Shown here: in pieces, positions 12,001 to 27,000 of the stretch
Numbering within the stretch: position 1 is the first letter of the stretch
Layout of the letters: each line of letters starts with the position of its first letter
From: Galaxea fascicularis
Taxonomy: Eukaryota; Cnidaria; Anthozoa; Scleractinia; Euphylliidae
Direction of reading: 5' to 3'
NCBI GenBank assembly: GCA_948470475.1
Contig: OX419341.1
Span: 23,634,388 to 23,698,387 of the forward strand
DNA length: 64,000 bases
The notes under the pieces: generated by a model
The model's database searches: none
What the model was told of the DNA's origin: nothing
The model's input: the letters and a program-made list of their open reading frames with translations, nothing else
Position numbers and translations under genes: made by a program

Positions 12001-15000
12001 GTATGACCCAGTGATGTCACAACACTGTAGTTGTAATCATCATCCAATAAAACTGAGATTTCGAAGAAAATACGATACAGCTGAAACATTGCTTTCAGGG
12101 CATTTTTGGTCGTGATTTTGCAGTCCAGTAACTGCTGCAAAGCAAATAAGGGCTTCGAAACGAAGGCGACCTCGGGTGATATCCTCCTTCTGACAGATTG
12201 CGAAACGTGTGCTCCCAAAGTAACAGGTAAAGTCGATCAACTCTCGTTATAACGGACACCTTCGGGGCCGTCGTATGGCATTCGTAATAGATTGGTGTAG
12301 CGAAAATGACCCACGTTTTTGTTATTTTGCATCAACTTCTATATTCTCTAGCGATTTCCATTTTCTCAGTTAAATCTGTAACATTTATATTGATACATGA
12401 CACCATGATACACTCCAAAATCGGTCAAATAGCTGTATGGGGAGAAGCTACAGAATAGCTGGTATCCGTTTTGAGACTGTTCCCGTTCTATACACTGAAG
12501 TTGTGTGGTGAACAGAGTTACGTAACAAGACTCGACGAAGGTATTATGTCTATTATGGGTTGTGATTGCTAGAAATTTCTTGCGTGCAAAGAAGAAGGAA
12601 TGTCAGCCGAGCCAAAGCGCTAGTCTGTTAAGAATACTCAGAGAACTGAGAAAACCAAAAAACCACGAAAGTAGTGAAAATACGGTAGGGCGGACGAAGG
12701 TGCTTATCCTTGAAATGAGCACTTTTTTAAATCTGTTTTTCGATGAGAAGTTTGCATTCTGATGTTTGTCCTTGTTACATCGGACGAACTTAGTTTGTTT
12801 TTTAAAATGACGTTCGGGTCTGGTTTTTGTCAAATGCTGCCCGGTTTAGGACTCGTTTTCCTTGTTTTCTTTTTCTATATCGTGCATGGAAAAGTGTTTG
12901 TACTGCATACAGTAACGACCGTCAATCGGCAGGTCTCTTTTACAGGTCACAGTACAGATAATTGTGCTACATATAAATAACCAAGCCCAAACGTGTCTCC
13001 TAGCCCCAATTACTATCCAAAATGTTGTTTTAGATCGAGGTGAAATTGCTTGGCTTAGTTACCAATCGATAAAACAATGACCTTGGGAATGTGACCTGTA
13101 AAAGAGACGTGCCTACAGTCAATCCATCCAATTATCATGACTAAATTTTGCCCACGAATCTTTTTTGCCCACACGCGCCACACAACAAAGGCAAGCATAA
13201 TAATAATAATATCAATAATATCCAAGATTTTCTCTGTTCCGACTTGAACAAAATCAATACAATGAACAGGAACACGAAAACAATTGCGACACGCGCAGCA
13301 ACGGTAAAAGTGTTGTTCCGCTGAAGAATTTCCAATTTGTAAATGTCTTAAGTTTCATTAGGATAAAGCAACATGTCAGTGGAATGTAATCGGTTTTTTA
13401 TATTTAGAGAGATTGTGCAGCACCAAACGAGAGAGAGACGCAAAGTTGTTGGGCAAAATGTCGCCTTTCTTCTACCCCGCTGGAAGAGCGACTTGAATTT
13501 ACGGCGATTTTCACAGTGATTCTGCGGAATCTCACCTTCAACCGCCTAACTGCGTTTTGGCTTCCATCAATCAAAGCTCCGAAGCCAAGCCGAACGATGC
13601 CGAGTGTTGAGCTGAAACCGCCGCAAAGATGCCGCCAGTTTTGCGAGGAACAGATCCAACACGTCTGGGGGGCGGAGCCAACTTCGAGAACTCTTCGAGC
13701 GATGTTCGCAAGTTTGGTTGATGGGAGCCAAAAGCCGGTTTGGCGGTTGGCGCTTGAAAGGGAAATTCCGCAGAATTATGAAAATCGCAGTAAGCTCGGA
13801 ATTTAAACTGTCCGACCGAATCCATAGGAATCGCACGTCACTTTCCTCGATCATTGCGCAAGCGCATTCACGAGTAAAAATGACAAACGGCAAAATAGTT
13901 AACATACGTCCAAGTTGTCCGTTGTTATGAGAGAGAAGAACAATAAGAATATTCGTGTGGTATCTCATGAAGTGTCCGCCATTTCGTAATAGCGGGCTTT
14001 GTTTCCATACTTTTTTTCTTAGTCTCGGCTGGGGATTTAGATGCTGTCCGAAAATCTTTGTCATAAACGAACACTATCCGCATGATATAACAAACACACG
14101 AAAAAGAATGAATGTGGAACAGCGATGGAATCCTTTTATCATCATCACCATCATCTACTCAGTGGATACATCAAGATGGCACAATTTAGAATCCAAAGTT
14201 CAAGAAGGGCATCACAGAATAGCAACGGCAGTGCACTGGGGCGTGGCCAAGAAAAAAGGCCTACCACGTGCAAAAAAATGGTACCTTAATGCATTCTAAT
14301 TCGCTGCGCCCAAACGAACGTAAATTAATTTCTCCTTAAAAACTATAGAAACACAACACCAAAGGAATGATGGTTGGATGTTCAGGCAATCCAACCCAAC
14401 GCGAGACATCACAAAGAAAATAAAAGGTCTTACCGCTAAAAAGCTGAATATCGCTCGGAGATTGAAACGTAGAAGCATTGCCAGCACCAGCTTCCTTCCT
14501 TTCTTTTCAGTCGATAATTTAGCCTTCCAAATTTTCATCTCATCTTCAGAGCTGTAAGCAAGCTCGTCAGACTCGTATTCTTGCACTACCAGCCACCCGT
14601 TTTTGCTTCTGTCTGCGAGCTTTATTAACTTCTGACGCTTCTTTATGAGCTGTCTCCCTTCTGCTACCAGCTTGCGCGTCTCTTGCGGTTCGTTCAGGCT
14701 GACCTCTATCCGACCAAGAATGTGGTCCAGTTGCGCATTTAACTCAAACTGCTTCCTATTACCTTTGAACTTAAACTCGGTGGTTTCTTTGACAACTTCC
14801 GACTTTCCTTCGCGCTGCTTGCTTTTTTCCTTGTGTTGAAATGCCAGGTAAGTTTTGCGCAGAGAGAACACTCGATCGACCAAAGGTGGATTTGAATGTT
14901 CTTCGTGTGATGAAGAGTTTTCCGTGACTTCGAGCTCCGGAGTGGTTAAAACGTCTGCTTCCAATCAAACCGTCGTATTACCCAACTGCAACTTGAAGTC

Positions 15001-18000
15001 AGCATGGAAAGCGAGAGTGAGAGGACTAAATAACTCTGAACTGCCTATAAATACTAAAGCCACACAAATCAAGGATACCCAAGGGTCATGTACAAGCGGC
15101 GTCTCCAACAGCGAAATGATTAACCAAAGAAACGAACTGCTAATGAACTGTATTCGCCGCATACCAGCAGAAAATATATCAGCACATGGCTGAAACCGTA
15201 AGCGAAAATGAAGAAAACCTCAACAGACAAAGTGATCCAAACAAGGAGACCAGACGTTGCTCTGATGAAGAAGAAGGATAAAAAGTATTTGCTCATAGAT
15301 GACGCAAACCCTGACGACTCTTGGGTGTGGAGTAAGGAAGACGAGAAAGTAGACAAGAACAACGACATAGCATGGGAGCTCAAGAGAATTTGGAAAGTGA
15401 AGACGTACGCTCTAACCATTATGATTGCAGCCTTGGGGGCGGTCACAACGAGACATAAGAAGTACTTGTCAGATTTAGCCTTCTTAGAACAGCGCACATG
15501 GTGTAGAAACGCCGAATAATAAGTAAAATGGTCACCCAGACAGTTGAAATAGTTACTTACCAAAGGCCCAGGGGGGGGGGGGGGGTGGGGCGTCTTGTTC
15601 AAAACTGAGTTATTCTGCTAACCATTCAAAAAGCAGTGATTGAACAGATACTAATAATAACAATAATAATGATGATGATGATAACTGATATTTTACGTCC
15701 TGGTTTCAAACTGAAAATTATTATTATTATTATTATTTATTTTTATTTTTTTTTGCTGCGAAATTCTTAGTATCCCTGTGACACCTGCTGGTAAGCTAGA
15801 CAAGTCAAAACTGCCACCCATTGGCTCAGCTGGAACAGAAAAGGAGGGTTTACCGAGCACTCCTACAGAGCGTAGTCTTGCGCAGCTGTGGTGTGAAGTA
15901 CTAAATGTTTCCAGCATTGATGTACAAGAAGGGTTCTTTGACTTAGGAGGGTAAGATGATTTTGTTTTACTTGCATTAGGGGTCTGTCGTTTCAAGTCTG
16001 TTTGTCAAAAGCATTCAAGAGTCATCTGATAGGTAGTTATTGACCATATGTCGTCCAAGTCTTAATGGGGGCACTTGCCTCCACCCAATGTGTGTCGAGC
16101 TTGTTGTTGCTTCCCTACTTTCTCTCCAGTTTTCTCCCCAACTCAAAAAACAACTTTGACAAATTCCAATTCGATCCATTTCCAGTGGTTGAATGGAGAT
16201 GAAGGTGTCACTGCTAAAATACAATTTATTAATTCCATTTATTATTATTTAAGTACTAATTATTAAACAGTTGTGGGGTAGGACGGAATATTTCTCTTTT
16301 AGCTTCTGTTGTTGCAACAGCATTTGTTTCATGGTTTAATGAGGAGTCGTGGGCATGCCTTCTAGCTCTATTTACTTTCCAAATCAAGTGGGTCTAACGG
16401 AGAACTCTGCAAACTTGCACTTGACGTGCAAACCATTTTCACACAGTCTTGTAAAACCTTGTTTCCATCGTGAACAAATCATTACTTTTTCCTTTACTTA
16501 ACACTACTTGATGTTTGTTTGAAGGCACTCGCTCCTGGCAACACACTTACTGCTTAAAGTCAACAACAACTTTGGTGTTAACCTGACCGTACAAGACTTG
16601 TTTGCCTGTCCAACAGTGTCACAAATGTCCAAAATGATTGACGAGTTGAAACAAAATAGTACACAGACTAGCAAGTAAGTACCTGGAATCAATAATAAAT
16701 GAGATGGTAAATTTTAAGCATGATTAATAAATGAAAGATGTATTTTCGATACTGTCAACTGCACACCTTGGAAAAAGAAATTCAAGTTCTTTACCACTGA
16801 GCTACAGGAGGCTCACGAGAGCTCGCTTATTTATATTATCACTAAAGGGCAAAATTACTGAACGCTGATTGGCTGAGACAGAGGGCATTTTATAAAAAGC
16901 ATTTTTAGTAATCAAGATGGCCGATTACTATGTTTTTTGTAAATTAGTTCAAACAAACTTTACAATGGCCAACGTGATTCATTTGAAACGAAATTTGTTT
17001 TTTGGCCAGGACTTTTCAGAGACTTTGGTTAAATCTCCTTGGTTCGTAAATTTGTACTCGCGTTAAGCGGGATTGCAATTAGAAATGAATACACCGTATG
17101 CACGATTCCCTAATTACCTCGTCTTTTGTCCTTTTAGTGATAAACAAGTAATCGCATGTTTCCTTGTAAAATTAAGGATTGATCATCACTTCTGAAAACA
17201 CACGTGGTGATTAATCCTTAATTTTACAAGGAAACATGCGATTACCTATACTTATACAAGGTTCAAGTCACAAATTACATGAAAATAAATAAAAATATGA
17301 ATATTTTCGTTCCGAGAAAGCATGCAACAGTAAATTTTATCTTTTAATATTTATGGGGAGGAATTACATTATTTGCAACATTGCTCTTCACCCAGAAAAT
17401 AAAGTGTTCAAGTTGTAATTTATGACTGGCTGATATTGTCCTTTCTTTCAGAGATTTGTCCGAGGGCAAGCTTGATCTTTTAAGTGAAGTAAACTACCAT
17501 TCAGCGGCCGAGGGATTTGTTAAGTATGTACTCACCACTTTCTAAATTTTGTAAAACACTGTAATTTAGTATTTCTCAGGTGGACGTGAACTGTCGGAGC
17601 TCACTGATATTTTTTTGCTACAGTACCGTTTTCTAACGTAACTGCTGCAGATTGAAAGAAATGTCGCAAGCCAATCTGTAATATCTGACTTATCGTGAAC
17701 CAGAGCAGAACTTACTAGTTGGCGACTTACAAAGTTTACGACTTGACCTCGGCTAAGACTGCAAATCTCTTCACCATAGAAATAGGCTGTGAGGCCCAGT
17801 ACGGCATGGACTAAGAATTACAACTTCAATTTGATTTACTTCTATCATTAAATTACCGTAATGATGTACTAGTTTTGACGCCTTTTTGGTCAATTAATCA
17901 TCGTTATCTCTTTTCAAGCATGGATATTATGTTGAGAGCATTTTGGCGTTCTGGAAACTTCAAGAACACTCGCCGGTGGATCAGGGGACGTGTCCTGCTA

Positions 18001-21000
18001 ACTGGTGCAACTGGCTTTTTAGGAGTGTTTTTATTACGAGACCTAATTCGACTTACTAAGGTATTGTTTAATTCGTTTTCAATCTCTTTTTGTAGAGAAA
18101 CGTACAGCAAGATCTTCCGTTTCATTTTTAAATTTATGTAGAGCGGTTTTCGTTTGAGCGTCGAATGGTAATAGGCCATTTCCGAGATCGCTTGAGCCTC
18201 TATTTCAAAGCGAGTCTAAGTGCGAAGTCTTTGTAATGAAAATGAGTTTTCGCTCATATGGAACGCTGAACTTATTACCATTACAAAACTTTCGCACTTT
18301 GACTTGCTTTGAAATAGAGGCTCAAGCGAACTCGGAAATGGCCCATTGCATTTGCTTTGTTTTTGCATTGCTTCGCTCTGTGATTGGTCGGCAAAACTCA
18401 CGCCACTTTCTCAACCAATGAGAAGCAAAACTAAAACCAATCACGACTTGCACGCGCGCATTTTCCCGCGCTTGGCATCGGCTACTTGTAGTTGCTTTTA
18501 ATTCTGATTGGCTCATTGTACCGTTTCGGTCTGTTGTGATTGGCTGGAACAATTGCTTTGGTTTTGGTTTTACGATACTCAATTCTTCAATTGAGTGTCG
18601 TAAAACCAAACCCAAAGCAAATACTCTGACCAATCACAAGAGACGAAGACAGCTCAGTAGACCAATTCGAATTTGAAGTAATTACATGCAACCGACCGGC
18701 GCTACGCGCGGGAAAATGCACGTGTGCAACTAGCGGTTGGGTTTGCTTCTTATTGGCTGAGAAAGTAGCGCGAGATTTGTAAACCAATCACAGAGCGAAG
18801 AAAAAAAAAGGTTTTAATATTTGCTTCTTTTTGTTCTTTTTATTTCCAGGTTCATATTTTCTGCATCGTGCGTGAACAGGCCGGTGGTGTCTCTGGAAAA
18901 GAAAGATTAAAACAAGCCTTGCAAAAGTTCAAAATCCTTCCAATGACAAGTGATCGCCAGCAAATGTCGGAAGAGGAGCGATACCTAGATTATGGCTTTG
19001 AGCATCGAGTAACTGTCATGAAAGGTCTGTGTTTACCCTTACATATTGTATCCTTATTATTCAACACATTGTAACAAATATTATCATGACCCACGCGATC
19101 TTCGTCGAACGAAGGCACAACAGATATTCTGGGATATGTGATATTTCGTCGTGTTTGGTGTGTCGGGGAGAAAAATGACGGAACTAACAGTGACCACAGC
19201 CTACTTTCTCCAAACAGAAATCACCTTTTCAGCTAGCACACGGGTTATGAGAATAAAGGAAACAATCTTCAAACATGAAATGTCTTGACGTACAACCAAA
19301 TTCTCCGAACTAGTAGGATAAGAAATATGAGAAGACCAGTAAAGAGAATATGATGGTTAAACTCCCTGATAATTTCAGTGTTTGTGCTTCAGGTGATGTA
19401 TCATTAATGAAGCTTGGAGTGAGTGATGAGGAATATGTACATCTGTCGTCAGAGGTTAGGAGAAGTTTCTTTTTTAATAATTACGTGATTCGTAATAACA
19501 AATGCTTACATTTCCCTGGAAAAGGAAAAACAAGCGGGAACATTACTCAGGGCTGTCACTAATTTTCCGTTACGTTTCAATATGTTTAAGTTTACTGAGT
19601 GCATTGTGTGTGTGTAAGGGAGACAGGGGGGGTTGTTATTACAAGCACCGGGTACCGGTACCCGTATGCTCTGTACACAGTACCCGCCTTTGCCGTTAAG
19701 GTATTGAAAAAGGCATAGAAATCAAAGAAATCATAGGGGTACCCGCCTATTAAGAATCGATAGGCCATTTTACAGTTGTGGCTGAGTTACCGGGCCTGTG
19801 AATGGAAGCGAGGCTGAGGGTGACCTTGTTTTGATACAAACCTTTCTGCTTTTCTTTTTCAGACTAGTTAGCATTACGATAACATGATTTGCATGATAAA
19901 AACAGTGAAGTCTCTATCAATACAATGCCAACGGCAACCTCGCTGCCATTCATAGGCCAGGTCACTGAGCGAGCAAATATTAACGAAATTCCTGATTTAG
20001 TCATCCCTTTTGAATTAGCTTTTCATTGCTGTGAATCAATGAACGTTATATACCTTACACATTTGCCGTTCATAGCAATTTTGTGTTTCCCTGCCTGTTG
20101 GAGTTGTTGAGAGTAATTGGTAATGTTTTGTTTTCTTCCTACAGATCGACTTAATAATTCACGCTGCTGCTGCAGTGAATATGGTGTACCCATATCAGGT
20201 TTGCGCACGTTTTTTTGCGCTTATTAACCATTTAAACTCTAACATCAGGGTGTATATTCTCCAAACTGTTCTCCTTACATCTCCATGATGATGATCACGA
20301 GAATTTGTTAAACAATCAAGACCTTTGTTGCTTGTTGATCCCCTTCTTTTTTCTCACAACCGTTATGTTTGATTGAGTAATGTTACTACAAAGAGAAATA
20401 TAACATTGATCACTCGTAGGAGTTAAAAGGTTTTAAAGGGAATTCTGGTTAGATCGTGGTTGTGACATTTTCAAGTTCTGATGCCGGGGTAGTATTAATA
20501 GCTACCGCCGTTAGCCTGTGGAATAGTTTTTGGGCACCCGTGAATATAATCGTATTCGAAGCTCTAATTTGCGATCACGACTACTTACTGTCTTGTAACA
20601 AATTCTGACATTCTACGAATTTTTTTGTCCCAATTACAGGCTTTGCGAGGTGTTAACGTACGAGGAACACAGAACATATTGCTGTTTGCTTGTACCAGTA
20701 AAATCAAACCGTTGCATTACATCAGGTAAAGATTACTTTGTTTCTGTCTGAAAGTTGTAAGTGTTTCATGTTGCTTGTTTCCCATTGTTGGGTGAAAATC
20801 TTCTTTAAACGATCGTCCTCTTTGGGAGAAAAGAAAGAAAATTGTTCGTCGTTTTGAAAGTGGATGCTTACTAGGCCAGTTTCCGAAAATGTGGTAGACA
20901 ATCCAGGTGTTTCATTAGAAGCCAGCAGCAACCGGCGAAAACCGCAGCCTACTTTGTCACTGAGAATTTAAATCGCAACGCGGCCTACTTAATCTAGATT

Positions 21001-24000
21001 TTCACTCAAATGATTAAAAACCTTTATCAGTTCGCCACCTACTTTAGTTAGCTCAGACGGATATGTCAATCTAGAAGCGTAAAAATGCAATGCAATCATT
21101 TCGTACGTTCGTAAGCTGTATTATTTTAAAGTGATTTTTTAATCTAGTATCGAGAGTGACTCGCGTTTGTTCTGTTACTCTGTCACTGGTTAACAGAAGT
21201 CGGATCTCTTTTCTAACCAATGAGAAGCAAAACGAAAGCCAATAGCGACTTGCACGCACGAATTTTCCCGCTCTTTACGTCGTTTCCTTCTATTTGTTAG
21301 ACTTCGTTATGTTACGTACGTCTTTCGTGATTGGTCAGAGGAATTATTTTGGTTGTGGTTTAAGAGCAATGTTTTTAGCAAAGCTCGCGCCACTGTCTCA
21401 ACCAATGAAAAGTAAAACCAAAACCATTTTCCCGCGCTTTGCGTCAGATAGATATAATTACCTTTAATTCTGATGGGCTTATAGTACCTGACTGGTTCGG
21501 GCTGTCATTTCAGATTGGCTGGAGGAAGTGTTCTGGTTTTACGACACTCGACGTAAAAGCGCTTTTGCACACCAGCATTTTTCACTGTTGTTATACAGCC
21601 TTTACCCTAGCTAGATTTAATTTAAACATTTATTGCTTTTTCCTTTGCAGCACAGACGCTGTATTCCCTCACGAATTGTCAAACTGCTCTGAAGATGCCG
21701 ACATGACAGAATATGCATCGCAACTAAATGACGGGTAAATATCATGCGTACAGGCCTTCTCGGTAAACAGCAGACAAATGCCCGGTCAGTTAGCCACTCT
21801 TCGCAGCAACAACTTTTTTCCTGCCTCGTACCCAGATGACTCAAAAATTGCAGAATGAAAATGAAATGCAAGGAAACATGGGAAGGTTTCAGGTTGACGC
21901 AATGGGGCATAGGAAACGTCATACGAGAAGTGCTTCCCAAAATGCTATGCGCCCTTTGTTAGCTTCATTTTAAGAAACCGCCTTTTAATACTTCGGGGCG
22001 TCTTAGCTTGTGTCGAAATCTCACCCGTTCGTTACAATGGTTGTTGTATTTGTATAAGTAATTTCCACTCGTCCATTCACAGGTATTCTCAGTCCAAGTG
22101 GGTTGCAGAGCAGCTTGTGCTGAGAGCCAGGACCAAGGGTCTTCCTGTTGTCATATATAGATTAGGTACTGGGCAAGTTAGTCTAACATTGTCACCAATC
22201 TGTAAAATTGGGTTTGAAAACTTAGTTACTTGTCGATTGTTCTGCTAGGTTCAGAGGTACTCCAGGGCCTTTTTCATGGGTAAGGAACGTTACCACTTGT
22301 CCCCTCCCCCCCCCCCCCCACTTAGGTGTCTTATATGAAATGAAAGTCTGAGGAAATGCTAGGAGAAGGACTGGAAGGAAGGAAGGATAACTTTATTTAT
22401 ACACGGTAGTTCCATCAGCTTAATTAATTGTTACTAACTCACTATCTACTTAATTACAATCACCAGAGAATAAAAAAATAAAAATTGTAAAAAAAAAAAT
22501 AATAATATAGGCTGCTTTTCTTGGAGGCCGTGTTTAAAATCTTATTTAACTACTTAAAACTTACTCAAAACTGTGGCGACTCAATTCATTCGTAAAATCT
22601 CTCAAGGAAGTCGCTTGTCTTAATTCCAAGGATAAACTGTTCCACAACTGAGCTCCACTATACGAAAAACGTCTCTTTAGATAATCAGTGCGAGGTTTTG
22701 GAAGGGCCAGTGCGTTTTCAGTATTCCTCAAATGATATGAATTCACACTATCGCGAAAAACAAAACCCGATCTTAAATATTCAGGTGTCATGTCATGTAA
22801 GATTTTGTACAACATAATAGATTTCTTTTCTAATCTTTGATGACAGAGTTTTCGCCACCGTAGTGCCTGGAACAAATCATTCAAATTACTGTCATAATTA
22901 GCAGACATCAAAATACGGGCTGCTCGATTTTGAAGTTTTTGGAGTCTATCAGAAAGGCCTTTGTTACAGTCTCCCCACACCTCACAACAATAATCGAAGT
23001 GAGGCTGAACAAGGCTATTATAAACATTGACTACAACATTAAAAGGGGTTTGATGTCGTATGCGCTTTATTGCGCCAATGGCAGAAGCAATCTTGCGCGG
23101 TGGCTAAGTCAAATACTCCATGCAAGAGGGTGTAAGACTCGACCATTTCAAACTTCGTGCTACTGTCTTGTTAAGCTAACTAGACGACTGCAGCGTGACT
23201 TGGTTTCAGAGTTCGAAGTTAATTCAGCCGATCGCCATAAGACATGCGCAAAAGGGAAGTGCTAGGGTTTATGTGTGGCCTGATATTCATAGTTTAGGAA
23301 TTGAGTTTGGCATGGTGTTAACTGCGTCGTGCCACTGCTGTGTAACACGACAGCTTGTCGCGACTTGGCTAATTACGATACCCTCAGCTCGGCGGGGCAG
23401 TAGCACGACGTTTGAAACAGGCCCAACAGTGCTATCTGGTGATCCATGTTACAGAAACTTGTTGGAAACTGTGACTCGCGTGCTATGTATTTTTACTTTC
23501 TGCCACCTTCACCTTTTAAATCCTAATATCAGTATATATATTCTCCACAATGTTCTTCACACGTTTTCTGTTGTGATGAGGAGGAGAATTTGTTAAACAA
23601 TCAAATTTGTTACTTATTGATCACTTCCTTTTTTCTCACAACCTTTATGTTTTATTCAGCAGTATTACTATAAGGAGTCAGTCTTTGCGTACCTTCAATG
23701 TAGGACAAAAGTCTTGGGACAATTGCCTCTTTACCCCCCCCCCCCCCCATTACATTGATTTTTAGCGGCCGCGAAAAAGCAGATGCGTCCATCGACAACT
23801 GGAATATTTCAACATTGTCTGGGGGGAGGGGGATTCTAAAGAACGCAGTAAAAGAACAACATTCGTTTCTGTTATAAGGGTAGAAGTGTGCGTAGTGAAA
23901 TTTTCCAGTTTTCGCCCAAGTTTGTCAAGTGACCCAAAGTCTTATGACCTGCATTGTTGTTTCAGGTAACCTTTCTGCTGACCGAGATCACGTACAGTGG

Positions 24001-27000
24001 AACCCGGTAGATTTTATTCTGATGATGATCAAAGGCATCACAGCAACACTTTCTGCTCCCAATGTTGATTGGCAAGTTGAAATGACTCCTGTGGACTTTG
24101 TGAGCGAGGTGATAGTCAAGATGACACAGGTACTAGTTCCTCTCTGCTTTATTTAGTAATCGTACATTCAGGTACTAAGTTGTAACAATTGTCATCCCAA
24201 GCGTAGTTAATGCGAAATGAGTCTTTCATACTAAACAATGGTAGACTATTGTAGAACAAAACTAAAAACAATAAGGCACCGTTTACGCCCGTGTTTTCTG
24301 TTGAAACGCGTACCTTACTTTGCGTCCGACGGGTGAAGAAGATACGAAAACGAGTCCGTGAACAAAAATACTTTGTCGCGTTTTTTGCGTTTTGAAAACG
24401 CGTTATGCCGGACCAGGTTGAAATGAAACTAACAGTAACGCGTACATCTGCAATAATTATCGAGAACAACAAACTCCAGAGAGTTTACTGAAAAGTCAAG
24501 ATAAAGTTATTGCCCTCTAAAAAATGCCCAGGCAAGTGTGGACACACAGTACACCAAAAAACAAAAGGAAACCATTGTTATCAAACGCCCAACAGTTGTG
24601 TGTAATCGTATTTACAGTGAAGGGAAAGATGTCCTGATACTAACTGTATTTATTATACGACTCAAAATTATAGGAAATGTCAGTATCAATGGGGAAGATA
24701 TTTCACATCATCAATCCACAGCCTCTCGATGCAAAGTATGTTGTTCTTTAATTTGTGACGATGAAATGGTCGAGTGGTTTTACTTAACCCACGAAACAAT
24801 TTTTATTATACAACATGTAATATAGCGTAATAGTCAAATATACACAAAATAAATCAAAGGAAATGGTGTGAAAATCACTCTAACAGTTGCCAGCTACATC
24901 AGGATTTTTCAGTAGCTGCGTATGGTTTATCGTTTAAACCCTAAGATTAATATTTAAATTCCCATTTGTTGCCCCTACACTTTTCCTATACAAGTAGCAG
25001 GGAAAATTTGTTAAAATATCAAGCTAATTCATCTAGTGTGATCATGTCCTCAATTCTCGTGACCACTCTGTTTTACAAAGCATTGATATCACAAGGAGAA
25101 ATTTGATGCTGATCACTTTTAAGGTTTTAAGGGTTATGACAACCTCAAAGGCCCCTCCTTCCTTAACACGAACTTTATTCGCTGTTTTTGTTGATATTTT
25201 CTAACGAGTAAAATGTTGATAATTTATAAATTGGAAAGTTATCCTGCTTTAATGGCCTCCAAGCTGGTGCTCTGGTGCTTCCTTCCTTTGAATCCTAACT
25301 GGATACATGCATTCAACTCACGGAAGTGTGCAACTTCATTAAAGGTTGTCGCAGTCTTTCAACGTTGCCCCGTAGATAGTTATCCCTGTAGAAATCTCTA
25401 AAGCAAAACACTTCGTTGTTCTGATAAGTCATATTTATTTTCAGCTTTGTTACACTGCTTTTCTGTTCTTGTCACACTATTTCCCCGCAAGAAAATTCGT
25501 TTGACATCGAACTGGAAGCGGTAGAAGCCTCTCTAGGCTTACTAAGGCCGACTTACCTCTTGATAACTTAAGTTTTGGCATTGTACAAGATTAGTTACCA
25601 AGTTACGAGCGAACCCTTTTTTCCTTCTAGGTGGTTGTTTGAATGGATGAGTGTTCATGGCTATCCGCTGGAAATTATTCCTTTCCAAGATTGGTATAAA
25701 CGGTATAATCAACGTTTTACGTCTTGAGAACGGCAGGTCACATTTTCGCCTGTTTTATTTATTTCTGAAGTTCCCGCTGTATTCTCTACCAGCCTTATTA
25801 TTTTAAATTTTAAATAAATTACTATTAATAATGCTCAGAACATATTTCAACTCACGTAAATTACACGTTTGTGCCTAGAATTGAAGAACAGTGGAAGAAT
25901 GACGCTAACTCTGAACTCCATTCACTTCTGCGACTCCTTGAGATGTGGATGAGGTTAGCTCAAGTGTTTTAACTTCGTCTGATAATTGTTTCATTCAAGT
26001 CAAACCAGCGTAATTTGTCGTGGTTACACCAATTGTGGTAAATAATCACCGACGGTTTCGCATGTTCGTTTAGTTGCCACAAATTTGATGTGTTGTTTCT
26101 GTACGTTTATCCAGGCGATCATCTTGTTCACACCGGACCTGCTAACCGTACCGTCAATCTGTTCCCAATAGATCCGATTTCTGGACCTCCTAAAAAGCAG
26201 GTCCAGTTTTGGAACCGTTTCGGTCCCAAATGGACCTGTCATCGTGTAAACACCTGGACCGGTTCCTTTCCGTACTAGCAGTGCAATTTAAGCCTGGGTA
26301 GTAGTTAAATTTATCTGTCACCGTCTACGCATGCTTAACTGCTAAAAAAAATAGCTGCTTTGCCCACTTCGATTCAGTACCGGCCATAACGGGCCGGTCC
26401 CGTGTGAACAAAAGTGGTCTGTTCCAGGATTGGGCGGGATCCATTTGGGACCGGTCCTGTGTGAACATAGTTTCTCACGATGAGATAAGAACTCCGTTAA
26501 TCTTTATAACCGCCAACCGTTGGATTGAATGCTAACAAAAGGTACATGATGAAGATGTACGCGATCATCGCAGTTATGAACACTACTTGAACAGTGCGAA
26601 ATTAAAGCCTGAAACAAATTAGACTGAGCATCAGGCCCTATCGGGGAAGCGGGGACAAGGGGAAGGAAGAGGAGAAGGGCCTGACACAAAGCCATTGATT
26701 CGCTTGTGTCCAACATCCACATTCTGGATGTTACGCTAATTGGTCAAAAGACAATAAGAAACGTCACGTGAGTCAACCGGAAGTCAAGCTTCCAGCGCAG
26801 GGGTTACAGACGCCATATTGAAGTTTACTCTCATGACACATGACAGTTACCGGAAGTGATTTTGATTGGCTAATTATAACACGCGCTGTGTGGGGTTGAA
26901 GGTTTCTGAGAAGCTGTTTGTGTCAGGCGTTTCTTCCTTCGCTTTCTTGCTCTTTTTGCCTTCCCCACCCTAGAAACGCCTGATACTCAGGCTAGAAACA

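Larger units (their letters stand above)
89..15884 (+). other. Adenylation (A) domain module, exons 1-7 of the reductase gene
   Basis: The module covers the second half of an AMP-forming adenylation domain. The first exon (89-331) reads from [11 protein letters not shown] through [13 protein letters not shown] to VLFTPSLL, the region that lines the substrate pocket. The second exon carries SECHDVA, equivalent to motif A5. Exon 4 carries [14 protein letters not shown] (A6), YRTGDWGYL (A7) and [12 protein letters not shown] (A8). Exons 6-7 carry LPFYMIPS and TPAGKLDK (A10), with the lysine needed for adenylate formation. No acidic residue that would obviously bind an amino group was identified, which would suit a quaternary ammonium or other non-amino-acid carboxylate. 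That is inference, because residue numbering against a structure was not possible. Confidence 0.82.

Noticed and set aside
13567..14064. A 165-codon minus-strand frame
   Set aside because: It overlaps the arms of a fold-back element and has no recognisable protein features.
22930..23596. Plus-strand frames of 111 and 133 codons
   Set aside because: They are antisense shadows of the LINE fragment and of repeat sequence; no motif.
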